The notes below the pieces were generated by a model. The model did no database searches. It was not told where the DNA came from and worked only from the letters and a program-made list of their open reading frames with translations. Shown here one piece after another: positions 52,949 through 61,380 of a DNA stretch of 64,000 bases. Origin of the DNA: Lachnospiraceae bacterium UBA7199 (lineage in GTDB: Bacteria; Bacillota; Clostridia; Lachnospirales; Lachnospiraceae). The stretch's first letter is position 1, and every line of letters starts with the position of its first letter. The DNA is taken from NCBI GenBank assembly GCA_002490775.1, contig DKUR01000063.1:1-64000 (forward strand), read 5' to 3'. The translations under genes were made by a program, and so were the position numbers.

Positions 52949-52979
52949 CTGTGCCGGAGGCTCTTTCGGCACAGTTTTT
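52949..52979 (+). terminator. Intrinsic terminator after nfnAB
   Basis: CTGTGCCG (52949-52956) pairs with CGGCACAG (52967-52974) and is followed by TTTTT. Confidence 0.87.
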
Positions 52980-53105
52980 GTATTCGCTAAATTGTATGAA
53001 AGCACAACAGTGTTTGATTTTTATTCATAATAAGAAAAAATTAATAAATTTTATTCCTGAAATTAAAAGAAATATTGTATAGTAAAAGACGAAGGGAGCA
53101 TATAA

Positions 53106-53405
53106 ATGGTAAATCATATTGTTTTATGGAATATAAAAGAGGAATTATCAGTACAGGAGAAAAAAGAAGCAGCGCTAAAAATTAAAAATAAATTAGAAGC
53201 AGTGGCACAGAAGGCAGAGGGCGTGATTTCACTTAAAGTATTAATTAATGAAATGGAATCCAGCAATAAGGATATTGCTTTGATTTCCAAGTTTGAGTCA
53301 AAGAAAGATCTTGATGCTTATCAGGTCATGCCCGAACATGTGGAAGCGGGAAGCTATATCAGAACTGTTACTGATGGACGAAGCTGTTTTGATTTTAATG
53401 AATAA
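53106..53405 (+). CDS. Dabb family (stress-responsive A/B barrel) protein
   Basis: Small protein of 99 residues with the dimeric alpha-beta barrel signature: N-terminal MVNHIVLWNIKEE with the conserved His, a central helix, a second strand with IALISKFESKKDLDAYQVMPEHV and a C-terminal R/C-F-D-F segment. Proteins of this fold are often found alone in Clostridia; the substrate is unknown. Start ATG 53106 follows AAGGGAG at seven bases. It stands after the nfnAB terminator in a new transcription unit with the following membrane protein (14-base gap). Confidence 0.85.
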   Translation: MVNHIVLWNIKEELSVQEKKEAALKIKNKLEAVAQKAEGVISLKVLINEMESSNKDIALISKFESKKDLDAYQVMPEHVEAGSYIRTVTDGRSCFDFNE

Positions 53406-53419
53406 AAAGAGGGACAACT

Positions 53420-54469
53420 ATGCGAAAGATGTTTGATGAAGAAGATGATGAGGGGTATTCCGATCTGGATAAGAAAAAAATTCTGGTGACGATCATTCCT
53501 TTTGTACTTATTATAATTGTTCTTGCGGTCACACTTCTTGCAGGCAGCATGAAAAAAGAAAAGGACGATACAGAGGCGCTGCAGCAAAGCATTATGGATT
53601 ATGCAGATGAACATGGAGAAGCAGAAGCAGCCGAAAGGCAGGAAGCGCAAAGAACACCTGATCCTGTTAAGGTGGAAGAAATCCCAACAAATGCACCAGA
53701 TTCAGACCAGGAAGAAATAGCGCCCAGTCCGACTCCTTATAAAGAGGTTATGGAACCGGGAAAAGTGAATTTAAGTAAAGTAACTTATAATACGGAGTCA
53801 CAGCTTAAGGAAATGATGGCTTATTGGGCGGATAATAATCAAAAAGCCCTGGATGATCTTGCAAATTTGGAACGTTTTATGGCTATGTCATGGAGCCTGA
53901 AAGGAACAGATGACTGTTATTATTATGGGGAAAAGGATGCCAATGGCCTGCCAAACGGTACCGGAATTGCGGTTTACAGGGATAACCAGTATTATTATGG
54001 CGATTGGAAAAATGGATTAAGGAGCGGCAATGGAACCTGGATTCATTATCATATTCACCTGACAGAAAATAAAACAGATCTATATACTTATCATCAGTAT
54101 ACTGGTGGGTGGAAAGATGATCTGCCATCGGGAGAAGGCTCAGAGCATTATGAATATGATACGTCTCTTTTGAAGGAAGGGATCGGGTATGATACGAATT
54201 TGGTAGGAAGTTACTTAGATGGCATGATAAATGGAGAGTTTTTCATTACCAATTTATATGCTGATGGGACAATTAAGGAGTGGAATGCCAAGGCTGAAAA
54301 GGGGGCATGGATTTATCAAAGCGAAACCAAAGATAAGAAGGGAAACCGGACGATTTATGTGGATATTCATGATCCTGAAAATTATATCTGGATAAAGCCG
54401 GCAGAGAATGTAAATATTAAAGTGCCATGTCTGATTGCAAATGCAACAGTTCGGCCTGCTTACTCATAA
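53420..54469 (+). CDS. Membrane-anchored MORN-like repeat protein
   Basis: Protein of 349 residues. An acidic cytoplasmic N-terminus (about 1-14) is followed by one membrane helix (about 15-40), a linker rich in Glu, Pro and Thr (about 50-110), a short helical segment, and an extracellular domain with MORN-like repeats (about 155-290). Recognisable repeat cores are YYYGEKDANGLPNGTGIAVY, YYGDWKNGLRSGNGTW and YTGGWKDDLPSGEGSEHY. MORN repeats usually mediate protein or membrane contacts. There is no catalytic motif. It starts 14 bases after the Dabb gene. Function unknown. Confidence 0.78.
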   Translation: MRKMFDEEDDEGYSDLDKKKILVTIIPFVLIIIVLAVTLLAGSMKKEKDDTEALQQSIMDYADEHGEAEAAERQEAQRTPDPVKVEEIPTNAPDSDQEEIAPSPTPYKEVMEPGKVNLSKVTYNTESQLKEMMAYWADNNQKALDDLANLERFMAMSWSLKGTDDCYYYGEKDANGLPNGTGIAVYRDNQYYYGDWKNGLRSGNGTWIHYHIHLTENKTDLYTYHQYTGGWKDDLPSGEGSEHYEYDTSLLKEGIGYDTNLVGSYLDGMINGEFFITNLYADGTIKEWNAKAEKGAWIYQSETKDKKGNRTIYVDIHDPENYIWIKPAENVNIKVPCLIANATVRPAYS

Positions 54470-54532
54470 AAATTAGTGGAAACCTTTGCTGCTTCGTAGT
54501 AAAATAATAGAGGGGGTAAAGGAGGTTTTACT

Positions 54533-55204
54533 ATGGCATGGTGTCCGAAATGCAAAAGTGAGTATGTAGAGGGAATTACAGTATGTGCCGATTGTGGTTG
54601 TGAACTGGTGGCGTCTTTAGACAAGGACAAGCCATTTGATGAAGACAAGGACTCTCTTTCGGAAGAAGTTTTAGATTCTGGTGAATTTGAATTTGACGAA
54701 GAAGAGGTGCCAGAGCGCAAATCATATACAGTTTATATGAATAATGAAGAAAGAGCGGAAGAAAACAGAACATCAGCTTATACCCTTTTAACGGTAGGCG
54801 GTATTGGTTTTGTTGTCATTGTTCTGATTTTTTTTGATATAATAGATTTACATATGTCATTGACTAATAAATATATGGTCACTGGCGTTATGGGAGCATT
54901 ATTTATTCTTTTTATAGTCATGGGTTTTGTATCCATGAAGAACTCAAGAATTTTGAAGCGTAAAGCATCGAAAGAAAATAAGCTGACTATAGAGATTAAG
55001 AAATGGTGCGTGGAAAATATTGAGAAAAGTCAGGTAGACAAGAATCTTAATATTATGGGACAGCCTGAAGAACTGCAATATTTTCAGCGCTTTGATTATA
55101 TGAAAGGAATAATTCAAAATCAGTTTGTAAATTTAGATGAGAGCTATTTAGAGCGGTTGATCGAAGAGGTTTATCCGGAAATTTTTGAGGAAAATGGAGA
55201 ATGA
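54533..55204 (+). CDS. Zinc-ribbon membrane protein of unknown function
   Basis: Protein of 223 residues with an N-terminal zinc ribbon (CPKCKSEYVEGITVCADCG, Cys pairs at about 4/7 and 19/22), an acidic linker (about 28-75), two membrane helices (about 82-105 and 117-138) and a charged cytoplasmic C-terminus. It resembles small zinc-ribbon membrane proteins common next to rlmH in Lachnospiraceae. The ATG follows a perfect AAGGAGG. Its stop overlaps the rlmH start by four bases, so both are co-translated. Function unknown. Confidence 0.75.
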   Translation: MAWCPKCKSEYVEGITVCADCGCELVASLDKDKPFDEDKDSLSEEVLDSGEFEFDEEEVPERKSYTVYMNNEERAEENRTSAYTLLTVGGIGFVVIVLIFFDIIDLHMSLTNKYMVTGVMGALFILFIVMGFVSMKNSRILKRKASKENKLTIEIKKWCVENIEKSQVDKNLNIMGQPEELQYFQRFDYMKGIIQNQFVNLDESYLERLIEEVYPEIFEENGE

Positions 55205-55680
55205 AGATCACCATAATTTGTGTTGGAAAGATTAAAGAAGATTTTTACAGGAAGGCTGTTTCCGAGTATGAGAAGCGCCTTAGCAGGTATTGTAAGCTGG
55301 ACATTATTGAGGTGCAGGATGAAAAAACGCCTGACAATGCCACCCCTGCTTTTAAGGAGCAGATAAAAGAGAAGGAGGCAGCCCGTATTTTTAAATATAT
55401 GAAAGAGGATGCACATATAATTTCACTGGAAATTACGGGAAGCAAGCCGGATTCTGTATCCTTTGCAAATCAGTTAAATCAATTGGCAGTTCAGGGGAAA
55501 AGCCATATTCAGTTTATTATCGGCGGATCATTGGGATTGCATCAAAGTGTGTCTGATGCAGCACATCAGGCGGTCAGTTTTTCGAATATGACATTTCCAC
55601 ATCAGCTTATGAGAGTAATTCTTTTGGAACAAATTTATAGAGGCTGCCGCATTATTAAGGGTGAGCCATATCATAAGTGA
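55201..55680 (+). CDS. rlmH: 23S rRNA (pseudouridine1915-N3)-methyltransferase RlmH
   Basis: SPOUT-class methyltransferase that modifies pseudouridine 1915 in helix 69 of 23S rRNA, 159 residues, standard length. The N-terminus MKITIICVGKIKE and the C-terminal cofactor knot with FIIGGSLGLH and LLEQIYRGCRIIKGEPYHK are diagnostic. It overlaps the upstream zinc-ribbon gene by four bases (ATGA) and is followed directly by pdp. Confidence 0.96.
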   Translation: MKITIICVGKIKEDFYRKAVSEYEKRLSRYCKLDIIEVQDEKTPDNATPAFKEQIKEKEAARIFKYMKEDAHIISLEITGSKPDSVSFANQLNQLAVQGKSHIQFIIGGSLGLHQSVSDAAHQAVSFSNMTFPHQLMRVILLEQIYRGCRIIKGEPYHK

Positions 55681-55695
55681 ATGGCGGTGATTATT

Positions 55696-57006
55696 ATGAG
55701 AATGTATGATCTGATTATGAAAAAAAGAAATGGAAAAGCGCTTTCTAAGGAAGAAATAGATTATATGGTGTCAGGTTATACCAAAGGGGAGATTCCTGAT
55801 TATCAGATGTCTGCAATGATGATGGCAATTTATTTTGTGGGAATGAATGAGGAAGAAACGCTTTTTCTTACTATGGCAATGGCGGAAAGCGGAGATATGT
55901 TAGATTTATCCTCTATTTCAGGAATTAAAGTGGATAAGCACAGTACCGGAGGCGTTGGGGATAAAACATCACTGGCGCTTGCACCTATGGTTGCGGCATG
56001 CGGAGTCAAAATAGCTAAAATGAGCGGAAGGGGACTAGGACATACAGGGGGCACGATTGATAAACTGGAAAGTTTTAAAGGCTTTTCCACAGAAATCTCT
56101 ATTCAGCAGTTTCTTAAAAATGTGGATGAAATAGGAATTGCAATTATGGGACAGACAAAAGAGCTTGCCCCTGCTGATAAGAAATTGTATGCGTTAAGGG
56201 ATGTAACTGCAACAGTTGATAATATGTCCCTTATTGCTTCATCTATTATGAGCAAAAAGCTGGCTGCTGGAGCAGATGCCATTGTACTGGATGTGAAAAC
56301 GGGAAGTGGCGCCTTTATGAAAAGGCAGGAAGATGCGTATGCTTTAGCAAAAGAAATGGTGAGGATCGGGCAAAATGCAGGACGAAATACAGTTGCAGTA
56401 ATATCAGATATGGATCAGCCTTTGGGAAATGCAGTGGGGAATGCCTTGGAGGTAAAGGAGGCAATTGATACTTTACAGGGGAAAGGAGCAGAAGATTTTA
56501 CCAGATTGTGCTATACGCTGGGAAGTTATATGCTGGTGATGGGAGGAAAAGCCGAAAACGAAGAACAAGGAAGAAAAATGCTTAAGAAGGTTATAGCAGA
56601 TGGCAGTGCGTTGAATAAGCTGGCACAATTTGTAAAGGCACAGGGTGGAGAAGAGAGTATGGTTTATCATCCAGAGCTTTTGCCCAAAGCCAGTTTAATA
56701 GAGCCAATATATGCACCAAGGGATGGCTGGGTGGATAAGCTGGTCTGTGACGAAGTGGGAATCTGTTCTTTGATTTTGGGAGGAGGACGTGAGACAAAAG
56801 AAAGTGTTATTGATTTATCTGTGGGAATTGAACTAAAAAAGAAAATTGGAAATTACGTAAAAAAAGGAGAGGTACTTGCTTATCTGCATGCAAATGATCG
56901 TGCAAAACTTGCAGCGGCAAAGGAAAGACTTTTTCATGCATATCAGATAGGAGGGGAGGAAAGGAAAACAAATTCCATTATAATTGACGTGGTAAAACAG
57001 GTATAG
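55696..57006 (+). CDS. pdp: Pyrimidine-nucleoside phosphorylase
   Basis: Phosphorolysis of uridine, thymidine and deoxyuridine for salvage, 436 residues. Family motifs visible are the N-terminal MRMYDLIMKKRNG, the phosphate-binding region KHSTGGVGDKTSLALAP, SGRGLGHTGGTIDKLES (family signature) and KTGSGAFM. Of the candidate starts, ATG 55696 fits the family N-terminus and has GGCGGTG eight bases upstream; ATG 55681 immediately follows the rlmH stop and is an alternative. Likely translationally coupled to rlmH. Confidence 0.95.
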   Translation: MRMYDLIMKKRNGKALSKEEIDYMVSGYTKGEIPDYQMSAMMMAIYFVGMNEEETLFLTMAMAESGDMLDLSSISGIKVDKHSTGGVGDKTSLALAPMVAACGVKIAKMSGRGLGHTGGTIDKLESFKGFSTEISIQQFLKNVDEIGIAIMGQTKELAPADKKLYALRDVTATVDNMSLIASSIMSKKLAAGADAIVLDVKTGSGAFMKRQEDAYALAKEMVRIGQNAGRNTVAVISDMDQPLGNAVGNALEVKEAIDTLQGKGAEDFTRLCYTLGSYMLVMGGKAENEEQGRKMLKKVIADGSALNKLAQFVKAQGGEESMVYHPELLPKASLIEPIYAPRDGWVDKLVCDEVGICSLILGGGRETKESVIDLSVGIELKKKIGNYVKKGEVLAYLHANDRAKLAAAKERLFHAYQIGGEERKTNSIIIDVVKQV

Positions 57007-57013
57007 GCGGCAG

Positions 57014-57376
57014 ATGGTTTTCATATATTGTGATATGAGAAAACGGATGAATCGAAAACCCAAATATAACTGGAGCCAGTCCAGAGAAGAGAGAAAAGAT
57101 ACAAAATTGTCTGCTTCTGGGAAAGAACTTGTGGTGGAGTCGTTAAAACTACCCAAGGATTCCCTTCTTGGAGCATCAATAGTGACTGTTACAGGTAATA
57201 CGGATGCTTTTGTTGAGAACTATAAAGGGATCATAGAATATACCAGCCAAATAATTTTGCTGCAGGGAAAAACCTGTAAAATTGAAATTTGCGGCAGGCG
57301 ACTGACGATTGTTTATTATACCAATGAAGATATGAAGATCAATGGGTGGATAGAATCTGTCCGTTATCTTTTATAA
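57014..57376 (+). CDS. yqfC: Sporulation protein YqfC (YabP/YqfC family)
   Basis: Small protein of the YabP/YqfC family, expressed in the mother cell during sporulation in Bacillus. About 120 residues from ATG 57014. The conserved part begins near LKLPKDSLLGASIVTVTGN and continues with the family pattern ENYKGIIEYTSQIILLQ and a C-terminal ING-containing end. The start is uncertain: the ribosome site is poor for 57014, and ATG 57035 or 57047 are alternatives that give a more usual length of about 110. Position directly before yqfD confirms the assignment. Confidence 0.82.
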   Translation: MVFIYCDMRKRMNRKPKYNWSQSREERKDTKLSASGKELVVESLKLPKDSLLGASIVTVTGNTDAFVENYKGIIEYTSQIILLQGKTCKIEICGRRLTIVYYTNEDMKINGWIESVRYLL

Positions 57377-57445
57377 GCGGAAAGCCAAAGATTCTTCAAA
57401 AGCCGGCGGAGCATTAAGGTATAAAATTTGCAGCGGAGGTGTGCT

Positions 57446-58696
57446 ATGATACAGGTTATTCGGTACTTAAAGGGGTACCTGGCGATTACAGTGTCTGGAT
57501 TTTCCCCGGAAAGATTTATGAATCTTTGCAGTCACCATAATATATTTCTTTGGGATATTGAAAATCATAAAGATTATTATACCATGAAGATTAGCCTGAA
57601 AGGATTTTACCGTCTTAAGGGCATTACAAGAAAAACAGGTACAAGGGTAGTCATAACCAAGCGTTATGGATTGCCCTTTCTTTCTGTAACCATGTGGAAA
57701 CGTCGGATCTTTATGCTGGGACTATTAGGCAGCCTTTTCTTTTGGATCTGGATGTCAAGATTCATATGGGCAATAGAAATAGAGGGCAACTATTATGTTA
57801 CCACTGATGTGTTTCAGGATTTCCTTGAAGAAAACGGATTTCAGGTGGGGATGAAGAAGGAAAGTGTGGAAATAGAGGCTCTTGAAAAAGCAATCAGAAC
57901 ACAATTTGATATTGTTACCTGGACATCTGCACAGATAGATGGAACAAAGCTATTGATTCAAATAAAAGAAAATGATTTGATTTTGGTGGAAAATAAGGAA
58001 GAGCCTGTTTTAAATGATGAAGAAGGAATGGATTTAACTGCAGAAAAGAGCGGCACTATAATCAGTATAGTGACCAGAAGCGGAGTCCCTTTGGTTACTG
58101 CTGGAATGGAGGTGGAAAAGGGAGACATTCTTGTAGAGGGCGGGGTACCTATCTATAATGATGATGGTACCGTGAAACGGTATGATTTCTGCAGGGCAGA
58201 TGCCGATATTATGCTTAGGTGTATTTATGAAATGCAGGAAGAAATGGAAGAAAAATATGAACAAAAACAATATACGGGAAGAGAGAAAAAATATCCCTTT
58301 ATTTTGTTTGGAAGCAAAAAGTTTAGGGTTCCATTTATTGGGAATCAGTTTGAACAAAGTGATATGGTGGAGGAAAAAACACAGCTTCGCTTGTTCAATA
58401 ATTATTATCTGCCGGTGTATGTGGGCTATGACCTGGTAAGGGAGTACGTAACTGAAGAAAAAATTTACACAAAAGAAGAAGTAAAAAATATATTTGAAAA
58501 TAAAATTCAAAAATTTATAGAAACTTTACAGGAAAAAGGGGTACAAATTATAGAAAAAAATGTTACAATAAATAAGAATTCCGGCATATGGAAAATGAAT
58601 GTAGACTTTCTGGCAGTGGAAAGGACAGGAGTAGAACAGAAAACACATCTTACGCAGGTAGAAGAAGAGCCGGAAACGCAAGAGGAAGCAGAATAA
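57446..58696 (+). CDS. yqfD: Sporulation protein YqfD
   Basis: Membrane protein of 416 residues, homologue of YqfD/SpoIV-type sporulation proteins. The N-terminal cytoplasmic domain (about 1-85, YLKGYLAITVSGFSPERFMNLC) is followed by one clear membrane helix (about 88-108) and a large domain outside (about 110-400) with repeated IEGNYYVTTD and EKNVTINKNSGIWKMNVDFLAVERTG at the end. ATG 57446 is chosen, with GGAGGT (57435-57440) upstream; the frame also opens at TTG 57428. It lies in the conserved order yqfC-yqfD-phoH. Confidence 0.9.
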   Translation: MIQVIRYLKGYLAITVSGFSPERFMNLCSHHNIFLWDIENHKDYYTMKISLKGFYRLKGITRKTGTRVVITKRYGLPFLSVTMWKRRIFMLGLLGSLFFWIWMSRFIWAIEIEGNYYVTTDVFQDFLEENGFQVGMKKESVEIEALEKAIRTQFDIVTWTSAQIDGTKLLIQIKENDLILVENKEEPVLNDEEGMDLTAEKSGTIISIVTRSGVPLVTAGMEVEKGDILVEGGVPIYNDDGTVKRYDFCRADADIMLRCIYEMQEEMEEKYEQKQYTGREKKYPFILFGSKKFRVPFIGNQFEQSDMVEEKTQLRLFNNYYLPVYVGYDLVREYVTEEKIYTKEEVKNIFENKIQKFIETLQEKGVQIIEKNVTINKNSGIWKMNVDFLAVERTGVEQKTHLTQVEEEPETQEEAE

Positions 58697-58717
58697 CAGA
58701 AAGATCAGGAGCAGCAT

Positions 58718-59728
58718 ATGGGAGAGATTTCCGAAGTAGTTAGTGTACCAGCAAAAGATCAGTTGAATGTTTTTGGACAGTTTGATTCAAACATCAAAAA
58801 GCTGGAAAGACAGCTACAGGTATCCATTTCAGACAGAAACGGTGAAGTACGGATCAGTGGAAGTGAAACGCTTGTCCGGCGCGCAAAAGCAGTGCTTGCG
58901 TATCTTACAGAATTATCAATGAGAGGGAATGTGATCCAGGAACAAAATGTGGATTATGCAATTACTATGAATATGGAAGAAAACGAAGATGTTTTATTGG
59001 AAATAGATAGGGATTGTATCTGTCATACGGTGTCAGGAAAGCCTGTTAAGCCTAAGACACTGGGGCAGAAGCAGTATGTTGATGCAATTAGGAATAATAT
59101 GATTGTGTTTGGTTTGGGGCCGGCAGGTACTGGCAAGACGTATCTTGCTATGGCTATGGCGATAACTGCCTTTAAAAATCAGGAGGTAGAGAGAATCATA
59201 CTCACCAGACCGGCAATTGAGGCAGGAGAAAAGCTTGGCTTTCTCCCGGGAGATCTGCAAAGTAAAGTAGATCCTTATTTAAGGCCTTTGTATGATGCAC
59301 TTTACCAGATCATGGGAGGAGAAACGTTTGCCAAAAATATGGAAAGAGGTTTGATCGAGGTCGCTCCGTTAGCATATATGCGGGGCAGGACCTTGGATAA
59401 TGCTTATATTATTTTAGATGAGGCACAGAATACTACGCCTGCGCAGATGAAAATGTTTTTGACTAGAATTGGTTTTGGTTCCAAAGTGATTGTTACAGGG
59501 GATGCTACTCAAAAAGACTTATCCCCCGGAGCAGCCTCAGGACTTGATGTGGCAATTAAAGTATTGCGAGGCATCGAGGGAATCGAACTTTGCAAAATGT
59601 CCAGCCGCGATGTTGTAAGGCATCCCTTAGTACAGCAGATAGTGAAAGCATACGAGACATATGAGGCAAAAGAAAGCAGCAGTACAAAACGAAAAAGCAG
59701 GAATTCAAGTTATGAAAAAAAACATTGA
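58718..59728 (+). CDS. phoH: PhoH family ATPase
   Basis: Cytoplasmic P-loop ATPase, 336 residues. The N-terminal KH-like region (about 1-110) precedes the PhoH ATPase domain, with Walker A GPAGTGKTYLAMA (about 135) and Walker B IILDEAQNTT (about 232). Family members associate with RNA metabolism and are usually encoded with ybeY, as here. The protein is not a phosphate-regulon component by context. Its 3' end overlaps the start of the next gene by 17 bases. Confidence 0.93.
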   Translation: MGEISEVVSVPAKDQLNVFGQFDSNIKKLERQLQVSISDRNGEVRISGSETLVRRAKAVLAYLTELSMRGNVIQEQNVDYAITMNMEENEDVLLEIDRDCICHTVSGKPVKPKTLGQKQYVDAIRNNMIVFGLGPAGTGKTYLAMAMAITAFKNQEVERIILTRPAIEAGEKLGFLPGDLQSKVDPYLRPLYDALYQIMGGETFAKNMERGLIEVAPLAYMRGRTLDNAYIILDEAQNTTPAQMKMFLTRIGFGSKVIVTGDATQKDLSPGAASGLDVAIKVLRGIEGIELCKMSSRDVVRHPLVQQIVKAYETYEAKESSSTKRKSRNSSYEKKH

Positions 59729-60887
59729 AAATATTTTTTTATTTCTTTTTACGATAATAATTAGCGCTTTGGCGGCTTATTTTTATCAAATAGAAACCAT
59801 ACGGATTGCAGGTATTATAATTATAGTGACTGCCGGATGCGGCAGTGTATGGTTTGAAATTGGGAAAAGCAGTCAGGAGGGCAGTTTTTTATTTGACAAT
59901 GAGGCTCATTTTGAAAGATTTATGGTAGTATACCTGATAGCTCTTTTAGGGAGTGTTGCTTTTCCTATGCTTCCAGCGGGAGGATGGCCTTATCTGGTTA
60001 TTTTTGTTGGATTGATGCTATTTAGTAATCAGATGATAGGAATTTCGGCAGGAAGTGTACTGTTAATGATATCTGTCATGCTTCAGGGAAGTGATGCCAG
60101 TACATTTTTTATCTATTTTATTGGTGGTCTTGTAGGAATTACAGTTTTTTCTTATGTAGATAAAAGCTTTAAGATCTGGCTGCCGCTTTTGGTTTCACTG
60201 TCGGTTCAAATGGTGTGTCTGTCCATTCAGGAAGTATTATTGGTTAATGAAGTGCTGCATATTTATATGTTTTTAATACCGGCAGTTAATATTTTGGTAT
60301 GTTTGATACTGCTTATGATTCTTCTTAAGTATTTTAGTTTTTCCATTATATATGGAAGCAGGAATATATATATGGACATTAATGATCCTGAGTGCCCTCT
60401 GCTGGTGGAATTGAAAACATTTTCCAAGGAGGAGTATTATCGGGCCGTGCATACGGCATACTTATGTGACAGAATAGCAAAAAGGCTGAATTTAGATGAT
60501 GCCGTAGTAAAGGCTTGTGGTTATTACCACAGAATTGGTATTATAAGAGGAGAAAATAATTGGGAAAATGTAAGCGCAATCTTGCAGGAATACAAGTTTC
60601 CAATGGAAGTCCAAACAATTCTTAAAGAATATATAGATAAAAATGAAACCATTCTTTCCAAAGAGACAGCAGTGCTTCTTTTTTGTGACACAGTGATCTC
60701 ATCTATCAGCTATCTTTTTTCACAAAATGCGCAGGCCGATATGGATTATCAGAAAATTATTACTGCAATATTTAAGAAAAAGCTTGAAAGTGGTATGATA
60801 GATTACAGCAGACTGTCCTTTGGAGAATTGCAGGAAATGAAAAAGATACTTGTGGAGGAAAAGCTGTATTATGACTTCTTACGTTGA
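59712..60887 (+). CDS. PgpH-like membrane protein with degenerate HD domain
   Basis: Occupies the slot of pgpH/yqfF (7TM-HD c-di-AMP phosphodiesterase) between phoH and ybeY. At 391 residues it is about half the usual length: the large extracellular domain of PgpH is missing. It keeps about eight hydrophobic segments (residues 8-215) and a cytoplasmic C-terminal HD-like domain (about 235-385). The motif that reads YYHDIGK in active enzymes is YYHRIGI here (H273, R274), so the metal-binding Asp is lost. It is probably catalytically inactive, or altered, and may be regulatory. Start ATG 59712 has AGGA upstream and overlaps phoH by 17 bases; a longer frame to 59661 is rejected. Confidence 0.78.
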   Translation: MKKNIENIFLFLFTIIISALAAYFYQIETIRIAGIIIIVTAGCGSVWFEIGKSSQEGSFLFDNEAHFERFMVVYLIALLGSVAFPMLPAGGWPYLVIFVGLMLFSNQMIGISAGSVLLMISVMLQGSDASTFFIYFIGGLVGITVFSYVDKSFKIWLPLLVSLSVQMVCLSIQEVLLVNEVLHIYMFLIPAVNILVCLILLMILLKYFSFSIIYGSRNIYMDINDPECPLLVELKTFSKEEYYRAVHTAYLCDRIAKRLNLDDAVVKACGYYHRIGIIRGENNWENVSAILQEYKFPMEVQTILKEYIDKNETILSKETAVLLFCDTVISSISYLFSQNAQADMDYQKIITAIFKKKLESGMIDYSRLSFGELQEMKKILVEEKLYYDFLR

Positions 60888-61380
60888 AAATGAAACAGAT
60901 ATAGACTTTGAGTTTGACATTAAAGAAATTTTAGATACAGTTATGAAACAGGTTCTTGCTATGGAAAAATGCCCTTATGAAGCACAGGTAAATCTGTTAA
61001 TTACAGATAATCAGGGCATTCATGAGCTTAACAGGCAATATCGTCAGGTAGATGCGCCTACAGATGTACTTTCGTTTCCAATGATTCCATTTCAAAAAGA
61101 GGCTGAATTCTCTGTAGTAGAGGAGGAGGAAGCAGATTGTTTTGATCCGGAAAGCGGAGAGCTTATTTTGGGAGACATTATCATATCTGCTGAAAAAGTA
61201 TTTGAACAGGCAGATCAATACGGACATTCCGTAAAAAGAGAACTGGCTTTTCTGATCGCACACAGCATGCTCCATCTATGTGGTTATGATCATATGGTGA
61301 AGGAAGAAGCAGACATAATGGAGGAGAAACAGGAAAGGGTTCTTTCTTTCCTTGGAATTACAAGAGGAGACAATTTATGA
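60871..61380 (+). CDS. ybeY: rRNA maturation RNase YbeY
   Basis: Metal-dependent endoribonuclease for 16S rRNA 3' end processing and ribosome quality control, 169 residues. The zinc motif HSMLHLCGYDH near residue 131 matches the family HGxLHLxGYDH, and NRQYRQVDAPTDVLSFP is the conserved central block. ATG 60871 is preferred, preceded by GGAGG; the gene overlaps the upstream one by 17 bases and the next by four. Synteny phoH-pgpH-ybeY is that of other Bacillota. Confidence 0.95.
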   Translation: MTSYVENETDIDFEFDIKEILDTVMKQVLAMEKCPYEAQVNLLITDNQGIHELNRQYRQVDAPTDVLSFPMIPFQKEAEFSVVEEEEADCFDPESGELILGDIIISAEKVFEQADQYGHSVKRELAFLIAHSMLHLCGYDHMVKEEADIMEEKQERVLSFLGITRGDNL

